Assembly: GCA_018666295.1 (NCBI GenBank)
Contig: JABIZW010000219.1
Location: 1-11,106 of the forward strand
Source: Halieaceae bacterium
GTDB taxonomy: Bacteria; Pseudomonadota; Gammaproteobacteria; Pseudomonadales; Halieaceae
Reading direction: 5' to 3'
DNA length: 11,106 nucleotides
The notes under the pieces: model-generated
Databases searched by the model: none
Seen by the model: only the letters and a program-made list of their open reading frames with translations
What the model was told of the DNA's origin: nothing
Translations under genes and position numbers: made by a program
In this document: positions 6,713 to 11,106 of the stretch, one piece after another
Position numbering within the stretch: position 1 is the first letter of the stretch
Layout of the letters: every line of letters starts with the position of its first letter

Positions 6713-8059
6713 ATGACGGCTTTAGATACCGACACCATTGCCGCAATCGCCACCGCGCGCGGCGACGGGCCGGTGGGTATCATCAGACTCAGCGGCCCAA
6801 AAGCATTAACAATAGCAACCACTTTAAGTCAAAATCATTTTGAGCCACGCCACGCCCACTTGTGCGTCTTTACCACCGCCCGAGGTGACGTTATTGACTC
6901 AGGGCTCGGTCTTTATTTTCCTCTGCCTCATTCGTTTACGGGTGAAGACGTAATTGAACTGCAGATTCATGGTGGCCATATCGTGCTCCAAGCGTTGTTG
7001 ACGCGCTGTCTTGAGCTCGGTGCTCGAGCCGCGCGTCCTGGTGAATTTTCTGAGCGCAGCTTTCTGAATGGGAAAATTGATCTGTTACAAGCCGAAGCGA
7101 TTGCAGATTTAATATCCGCAGAAACCGAAACCGCCGCCAAATTGGCTGCGTCATCACTTACCGGTGTTTTTTCACAACTTGTCGACACGCTTTCGAGTGA
7201 CTTGAACGAGTTGCGTGCCTTGACTGAGGCATCGATCGATTTTCCGGAAGAAGACATCGACGTACTGCAGCGCCATCACGTCATTGCGCGACTTCAAACC
7301 TGTAACACCACGATTAAAACGATGTTACGTGACGTTTCATCTGCGCAAAAACGAACGCAACGTCACACCGCCGTATTAATTGGCGCGCCAAACGCGGGAA
7401 AGAGCAGTCTTCTAAATGCGTTAGCCTATGACGATATTGCGATCGTGACCGATCAACCTGGTACAACCCGAGATGCGTTGAAGGAGACAGTTCAAATTGG
7501 CGCAGCCTTGCTAGAGGTTGTAGATACTGCCGGTATCCGTTCCACCACCGATGTTATTGAGCAAGAAGGCGTAAAACGTGCCAAAGCCAGTGGTTCTTTA
7601 GCTGACCTTGTGCTGCATATTATTGACGACAGTCATGCGATTGACATCGATACCGACTGGATACCTCAGTCTACACCCATCATTAAGGTCTTCAATAAAG
7701 CCGACTTAACAAAGCGCGCACTAGGGCGCTTCAAAGACGAGCAGCGTCGAAACTGCGTCGCTCTCAGCGCCGCCACACGTGATGGATTAGATGAATTAGC
7801 TTCGATCGTCGAAGAAACCTTACTCATTAATGGTCATCAACATTCAATGTTCAGTGCGCGTCAGCGACACGTGGACGCGCTTACCGAAGCGGAGCGATTA
7901 CTCGCTCACGCGCTAGCGCAGTATAACGTTCACGGTGCCGCCGAGTTACTCTCAGAAGATCTTAAGCGCGTGCAAACTGCCATTGACACACTCACCGGAA
8001 AAATCTCAAGTGACGATATACTGGGCCAAATTTTTAGCTCGTTTTGCATCGGCAAATAA
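6713..8059 (+). CDS. mnmE: tRNA uridine-5-carboxymethylaminomethyl modification GTPase MnmE
   Basis: MnmE is a potassium-activated GTPase that, with MnmG, modifies the wobble uridine U34 of several tRNAs. The 448 residues contain the N-terminal tetrahydrofolate-binding domain (1-120), a helical domain, and a G domain inserted at about 217-375 with G1 GAPNAGKS (224-231), G2 TTRD (251-254), G3 DTAG (271-274) and G4 NKAD (328-331). The essential C-terminal FCIGK (444-448) is intact. The gene follows yidC after nine bases without a Shine-Dalgarno, so it is probably coupled. It is the last gene of the rpmH operon and is separated from its partner mnmG by the proposed origin. Plus-strand composition is C-rich, unlike mnmG. 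Confidence 0.98.
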   Translation: MTALDTDTIAAIATARGDGPVGIIRLSGPKALTIATTLSQNHFEPRHAHLCVFTTARGDVIDSGLGLYFPLPHSFTGEDVIELQIHGGHIVLQALLTRCLELGARAARPGEFSERSFLNGKIDLLQAEAIADLISAETETAAKLAASSLTGVFSQLVDTLSSDLNELRALTEASIDFPEEDIDVLQRHHVIARLQTCNTTIKTMLRDVSSAQKRTQRHTAVLIGAPNAGKSSLLNALAYDDIAIVTDQPGTTRDALKETVQIGAALLEVVDTAGIRSTTDVIEQEGVKRAKASGSLADLVLHIIDDSHAIDIDTDWIPQSTPIIKVFNKADLTKRALGRFKDEQRRNCVALSAATRDGLDELASIVEETLLINGHQHSMFSARQRHVDALTEAERLLAHALAQYNVHGAAELLSEDLKRVQTAIDTLTGKISSDDILGQIFSSFCIGK

Positions 8060-8127
8060 GTGCTCTGCCACACCGTTAAAGAGCGGCTGATGCCTGACTG
8101 TTACGAGGCTCTTTTCACCGACGACCC

Positions 8128-8136
8128 TGTGCATAA
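8128..8136 (-). promoter_or_regulatory. DnaA box (TTATGCACA on minus strand)
   Basis: The plus strand reads TGTGCATAA, an exact match to TTATNCACA. With two following bases it is part of an 11-base direct repeat (TGTGCATAACC) shared with 8164-8174. Confidence 0.75.
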
Positions 8137-8163
8137 CCCAGCTCTAAAGTCTGTGCGCCGTTT

Positions 8164-8172
8164 TGTGCATAA
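8164..8172 (-). promoter_or_regulatory. DnaA box (TTATGCACA on minus strand), second copy
   Basis: Identical to the box at 8128-8136, in the same orientation, 36 bp away start to start. Confidence 0.75.
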
Positions 8173-8208
8173 CCGTAAGGTAAAATTCACCTTCTCTTAG
8201 AGCGTTAC

Positions 8209-8217
8209 TTATCCAAC
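8209..8217 (+). promoter_or_regulatory. Degenerate DnaA box (TTATCCAAC)
   Basis: The first seven bases match TTATCCACA and the last two differ. It lies between GTTAC and GTAAC arms (8204-8223). It is only suggestive on its own, but it lies in line with the other boxes. Confidence 0.35.
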
Positions 8218-8307
8218 GGTAACCCCCTGCTTGTACGGTCGTTTTACAGCCCTTACAACAAGGGTTTGTCTCGTATTTTTGTTAGCTTTTATACGGGTTA
8301 CAAAGAG

Positions 8308-8316
8308 TTTTCCACA
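8308..8316 (+). promoter_or_regulatory. DnaA box next to the A+T-rich tract (TTTTCCACA)
   Basis: It fits the relaxed consensus TT(A/T)TNCACA. It is the box closest to the A+T-rich tract, in the position and orientation that box R1 holds beside the unwinding region of E. coli oriC. Confidence 0.6.
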
Positions 8317-8330
8317 AAATTTCGAGCCCT

Positions 8331-8382
8331 TAATAATAACAACATCAAAGTATCTACTCTTTAATATATATATTTAAATATA
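8331..8382. other. Candidate DNA unwinding element
   Basis: Only 6 of these 52 bases are G or C. It starts with TAATAATAA (8331-8339), includes TATCTACTCTTTA (8351-8363), which resembles the E. coli 13-mer GATCTNTTNTTTT at 8 of 11 fixed positions, and ends with AATATATATATT (8363-8374) and the 14-bp palindrome TATATTTAAATATA (8369-8382). It is the lowest-melting stretch I see in the window and lies 14 bp from a DnaA box. Confidence 0.65.
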
Positions 8383-8485
8383 GGGCCTTTACCGTAAACT
8401 CGAAAGGCAGGGTTACCTGTAAAACCACAGGAGCACAAACAAAAAAAACTACCGCTTTGCCCTTTGTAAACCGTTCTTAATATGC

Positions 8486-8514
8486 TTATGTTCTCTTACG
8501 AATGCCCGTATACT
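8486..8514 (+). promoter_or_regulatory. Candidate mnmG promoter
   Basis: A strong -10 TATACT (8509-8514) is followed by a seven-base all-G/C discriminator (GCGGCCC after TC), with predicted start near 8521 and a leader of about 25 bases. The -35 at 17-bp spacing is poor (TTATGT, 8486-8491). The -10 and discriminator have the same layout as the rpmH promoter. No good Shine-Dalgarno precedes the mnmG ATG. Confidence 0.55.
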
Positions 8515-8545
8515 TCGCGGCCCTTAACGAACCACAGACACGCAG

Positions 8546-10444
8546 ATGAGTGCAGACCGACTATTTGATGTCATTGTTGTTGGCGGTGGTCATGCCGGTA
8601 CGGAAGCGGCCTTGGCGGCAGCGCGTGCTGGATCTCGAACGTTGCTGATCACGCACTCCATCGACACGTTAGGACAGATGTCATGTAATCCTGCTATTGG
8701 TGGTATTGGTAAATCGCACCTCGTTCGAGAGATCGATGCACTTGGTGGCGCCATGGCAATTGCCACCGATTTGGCGGGCATTCAATTCCGAGTGCTTAAC
8801 GCCCGCAAAGGTCCTGCGGTTAGGGCCACGCGTGCTCAAGCTGATCGTGTCCTTTATCGAAATGCGATACGACAAATACTCTTTGCTCAAAAGAATCTGA
8901 CTATTTTTCAAGACGCCGTCGATGATATCGAACTCTCCGGGGACCGAATATCAGGGGTTAGGACATCGACCGGTATTCGTTTTAAAGCTTTGGCTTGCGT
9001 GCTGACTGCGGGGACATTCCTTCATGGAAAAATTCATGTTGGACTTCAGAACCAGTCTGGTGGACGAATGGGCGACCCTTCCGTTGTTACGTTGGCTGAC
9101 CAACTCCGCGAAATATGCCCTCGCCTAGGTCGATTAAAGACTGGAACACCGCCTAGAATTGATGGGAATACGGTCGATTATTCTTCCTTGCAGGAACAGT
9201 GGGGAGATACACCGCGGCCGGTAATGTCGCAACTGGGATCAGTGGACCAACACCCAGAGCAAGTGTGTTGCTGGATTACTAAAACGAACGAGGAAACGCA
9301 CGATATTATTCGCAGTGGATTAGATCGTTCGCCTATGTTTAGTGGTGTTATCGAAGGGACTGGACCTCGATACTGCCCGAGTATTGAAGATAAGATTCAC
9401 CGATTTGCTGATAAGAATTCGCACCAGATTTTCTTAGAACCCGAGGGGTTAACAACGTCCGAACTGTATCCGAATGGGATTTCTACGTCGTTGCCGTACG
9501 ACATTCAAGTCGGGCTGGTGCGCTCTATTAAAGGGCTTGAAAACGCGCACATTACGCGACCTGGTTACGCAATTGAGTACGATTACTTTGACCCAAGAGA
9601 CTTAAAACACAGTTTAATGACGCGACACGTTTCTGGCTTGTTTTTTGCCGGTCAAATCAACGGCACAACGGGTTATGAAGAAGCTGGTGCGCAAGGTTTA
9701 TTAGCCGGGTTAAACGCATCTCGATACGCAGCTGAGCTGGATCCGTGGGAACCACAGCGCGACGAGGCTTATATCGGTGTTTTGGTGGATGACCTGGTCA
9801 CGCTCGGGACGTTAGAACCTTATCGAATGTTTACGTCGAGAGCAGAATATAGACTCCAGCTCCGTCAAGACAACGCAGATGAGCGATTAACAGCAAAAGG
9901 ACGAGCGTTAGCACTTATCAACGATGACCACTGGACAGTGTTTGAAGACAAGCAAGTGACTATTCAACAAGAATTAGAGCGCCTTAATTCTACCTTCATA
10001 CACCCAAAGACAGAATCTGCTCAAACGCTCGACGAGAAGCTAACGACGCCTCTCACGCGTGAATATTCGATGGCTGATCTAGTGCGACGACCCGAGCTGT
10101 CATACAGCGATGTTGCGAGCTTAAAGGGTGAGATGGTTCAAGATTTAGCTACGGCGGAGCACATCGAGACGCGAGTGAAATATGCCGGTTACATCGCGCG
10201 CCAACAAGACGATATAGACCGTCTGAAACGACATGAAAATACGCCGATACCGGCTGGATTTGATTTTTCAAAGGTCTCTGGATTGTCAAATGAGATTTGT
10301 CAGAAGCTGATACAAAATCAACCCAGTAACATTGCTCGGGCGAGCCGTATACAAGGTGTTACACCTTCTGCCTTATCGCTGTTATTAGTTCATTTACGAA
10401 GAAGTAGCGAAAAACCCGCTGAACGCATAGCCAGTAATGCGTGA
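8546..10444 (+). CDS. mnmG: tRNA uridine-5-carboxymethylaminomethyl modification enzyme MnmG
   Basis: MnmG (GidA) is the FAD- and NADH-dependent partner of MnmE that installs the cmnm5 group on U34 of tRNAs. The 632-residue length is standard. The Rossmann motif VVGGGHAGTEAALAAARAG (11-29) binds FAD. The two functionally important cysteines appear as Cys47 in MSCNPAIGGIGK and Cys277 in RYCPSIEDK. The EGLTTSELYPNGISTSLP segment and the C-terminal MnmE-interacting region (about 540-620) are present. The gene faces away from the proposed oriC, as in E. coli, where its transcription influences initiation. The start ATG 8546 fits family N-termini but has a weak ribosome binding site. Its end overlaps rsmG by eight bases. 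Confidence 0.98.
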   Translation: MSADRLFDVIVVGGGHAGTEAALAAARAGSRTLLITHSIDTLGQMSCNPAIGGIGKSHLVREIDALGGAMAIATDLAGIQFRVLNARKGPAVRATRAQADRVLYRNAIRQILFAQKNLTIFQDAVDDIELSGDRISGVRTSTGIRFKALACVLTAGTFLHGKIHVGLQNQSGGRMGDPSVVTLADQLREICPRLGRLKTGTPPRIDGNTVDYSSLQEQWGDTPRPVMSQLGSVDQHPEQVCCWITKTNEETHDIIRSGLDRSPMFSGVIEGTGPRYCPSIEDKIHRFADKNSHQIFLEPEGLTTSELYPNGISTSLPYDIQVGLVRSIKGLENAHITRPGYAIEYDYFDPRDLKHSLMTRHVSGLFFAGQINGTTGYEEAGAQGLLAGLNASRYAAELDPWEPQRDEAYIGVLVDDLVTLGTLEPYRMFTSRAEYRLQLRQDNADERLTAKGRALALINDDHWTVFEDKQVTIQQELERLNSTFIHPKTESAQTLDEKLTTPLTREYSMADLVRRPELSYSDVASLKGEMVQDLATAEHIETRVKYAGYIARQQDDIDRLKRHENTPIPAGFDFSKVSGLSNEICQKLIQNQPSNIARASRIQGVTPSALSLLLVHLRRSSEKPAERIASNA

Positions 10445-11075
10445 CTTTCAGTACGACCTGATTTGCAAAGGGTTGGCCGCACTATCTATCGATGAGAAAC
10501 GTGCCGTGCAGCTCTATGAGTATCTCCAGTTGCTACAGAAGTGGAACAAGCCGTTTAACTTAACGGCGATTAAAAAAGCTGAAGAAATGATTCCGAAACA
10601 CCTCATGGATAGTCTTTCAATATTGACACACCTTGGCGGTGCTCGCCGTATTTGCGACGTCGGAACAGGAGCAGGACTGCCAGGTATTCCACTCGCAGTT
10701 TGCTGTCCAGAAACAGAGTTTGTACTCTTAGACAGCAACGGAAAGAAAACCCGCTTTCTCCATCAAGCAAGGCGCCATCTAAACTTAAACAACGTCACTA
10801 TCGTTGAGGGACGCGTTGAAGACTTTCAACCGGAGGAAGGTTTTGACGCCGTGTTGAGCCGAGCGTTTGCCGACTTGACGCGAATGGTTCAGGTGACACA
10901 GCACCTGCTGAAAAAAAACGGTGTTTGGCTCGCCATGAAGTCTCAAACACTCGAAACCGAGAAGGCAGCGCTGGATCCACGTATTGTTCTCGTTGATCAG
11001 CGGGCGCTTCTAGTGCCAGGCCTGAACGAAGTGAGGCAGCTTGCGGTGCTTAAGTGTGCCGAGACAACACTATGA
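10437..11075 (+). CDS. rsmG: 16S rRNA (guanine-N7)-methyltransferase RsmG
   Basis: RsmG (GidB) uses S-adenosylmethionine to methylate N7 of G527 in 16S rRNA. The 212-residue product has the usual family layout: an N-terminal helical region with WNKPFNLTAI (36-45), HLMDSL (55-60), the SAM-binding glycine loop ICDVGTGAGLPGIPLA (72-87), the acidic LLDSNGKK (97-104) and SRAFADL (141-147). ATG 10437 lies inside the mnmG 3' end (eight-base overlap), so translation is probably coupled. The stop overlaps the parA start (ATGA, 11072-11075). Loss of this gene in other bacteria gives low-level streptomycin resistance. Confidence 0.97.
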   Translation: MRDFQYDLICKGLAALSIDEKRAVQLYEYLQLLQKWNKPFNLTAIKKAEEMIPKHLMDSLSILTHLGGARRICDVGTGAGLPGIPLAVCCPETEFVLLDSNGKKTRFLHQARRHLNLNNVTIVEGRVEDFQPEEGFDAVLSRAFADLTRMVQVTQHLLKKNGVWLAMKSQTLETEKAALDPRIVLVDQRALLVPGLNEVRQLAVLKCAETTL

Positions 11076-11106
11076 AAATCATCGCTGTCGCAAATCAAAA
11101 AGGGGG
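11072..11106 (+). CDS. parA: Chromosome partitioning ATPase ParA, N-terminal fragment (cut by window edge)
   Basis: Eleven codons are visible, reading MKIIAVANQKG and then entering the glycine/lysine Walker A of the ParA/Soj family, whose members begin with nearly this sequence (IAVANQKGGVGKT). ParA is the ATPase that moves ParB-parS complexes during chromosome segregation. The ATG overlaps the rsmG stop by four bases, indicating coupled translation. The order mnmG-rsmG-parA-parB is common, so parB is expected next, outside the window. The two parS sites in recF would be its targets. Confidence 0.9.
   Translation, partial: MKIIAVANQKG

Larger units (their letters stand above)
8060..8545. other. 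mnmE-mnmG intergenic region with the preferred candidate oriC
   Basis: No credible gene lies in this 486-bp interval. From left to right it holds two identical minus-strand DnaA boxes (8128-8136, 8164-8172), a degenerate box (8209-8217), a TTTTCCACA box (8308-8316), a TAA triplet run (8331-8339), a very A+T-rich tract with palindromes (8351-8382) and an mnmG promoter (8486-8514). Boxes on the far side and the A+T-rich tract on the mnmG side give the same polarity as E. coli oriC next to mnmG. G/C skew on the plus strand changes sign across it. No GATC occurs anywhere in the interval, so Dam/SeqA-type control is not indicated. Confidence 0.75.

Noticed and set aside
8090..8200. A 36-codon frame (ATG 8090 to TAG 8198-8200) beginning MPDCYEALF, with both DnaA boxes read as VHN.
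   Set aside because: The in-frame repeats arise because the boxes are 36 bp apart. It matches no family, lies in origin-like DNA and has only a weak ribosome binding site.
8249..8270. Small hairpin CCCTT-ACAAC-AAGGG followed by TTT as a possible terminator of the rpmH-mnmE operon.
   Set aside because: The stem is only five perfect pairs with a short, interrupted T tract, nearly 200 bp after mnmE. It is too weak to call.
8416..8431. CCTGT-AAAACC-ACAGG inverted repeat in the mnmG leader region as a riboswitch or attenuator.
   Set aside because: It has five-base arms only and lies upstream of the better promoter, so it may not be transcribed with mnmG.
1..11106. A novel defence, mobile or biosynthetic system.
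   Set aside because: Every substantial frame is a recognised housekeeping gene. There are no transposase, integrase, tRNA-end, CRISPR or toxin signatures, and base composition is uniform apart from strand skew and the two A+T-rich gaps.

Overview
The window is the replication-origin neighbourhood of a gammaproteobacterial chromosome with close to 50% G+C. The gene content and order resemble Pseudomonas-type and marine oligotrophic gammaproteobacteria. This placement rests on recognisable proteins and gene order, and I cannot name a genus. All genes are housekeeping genes. There is no insertion sequence, prophage, CRISPR array, rRNA or tRNA.

Layout. From the left end to about 3.8 kb, the minus strand carries dnaA-dnaN-recF-gyrB (initiator, sliding clamp, gap repair, gyrase B; gyrB enters for only 20 codons). 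A 445-bp gene-free interval (3801-4245) holds DnaA boxes, an IHF-type site, palindromes and divergent promoters. From 4246 to 8059 the plus strand carries rpmH-rnpA-yidD-yidC-mnmE (ribosomal protein L34, RNase P protein, membrane-protein insertion, tRNA modification). A 486-bp gene-free interval (8060-8545) follows. Then the plus strand carries mnmG-rsmG-parA, with parA cut off by the window end after 11 codons.

The main result is where the origin probably lies. The usual guess would be the dnaA-rpmH gap, but the sequence points to the mnmE-mnmG gap. That gap has two identical TTATGCACA boxes, a TTTTCCACA box and a very A+T-rich tract on the mnmG side, which is the same polarity as E. coli oriC. 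Hand counts of G and C on the plus strand change sign across it: C exceeds G in yidC and mnmE, and G exceeds C in mnmG, although these genes all lie on the same strand. If this is oriC, the rpmH-mnmE operon is transcribed head-on to the leftward fork.

Two perfect 16-bp parS palindromes (TGTTCCACGTGGAACA) lie inside the recF coding sequence, and parA begins at the right end. Origin, centromere-like sites and the partition ATPase gene therefore all lie within 11 kb. The dnaA-rpmH gap, with two perfect DnaA boxes, is best read as a dnaA control region or a second initiator-binding locus.
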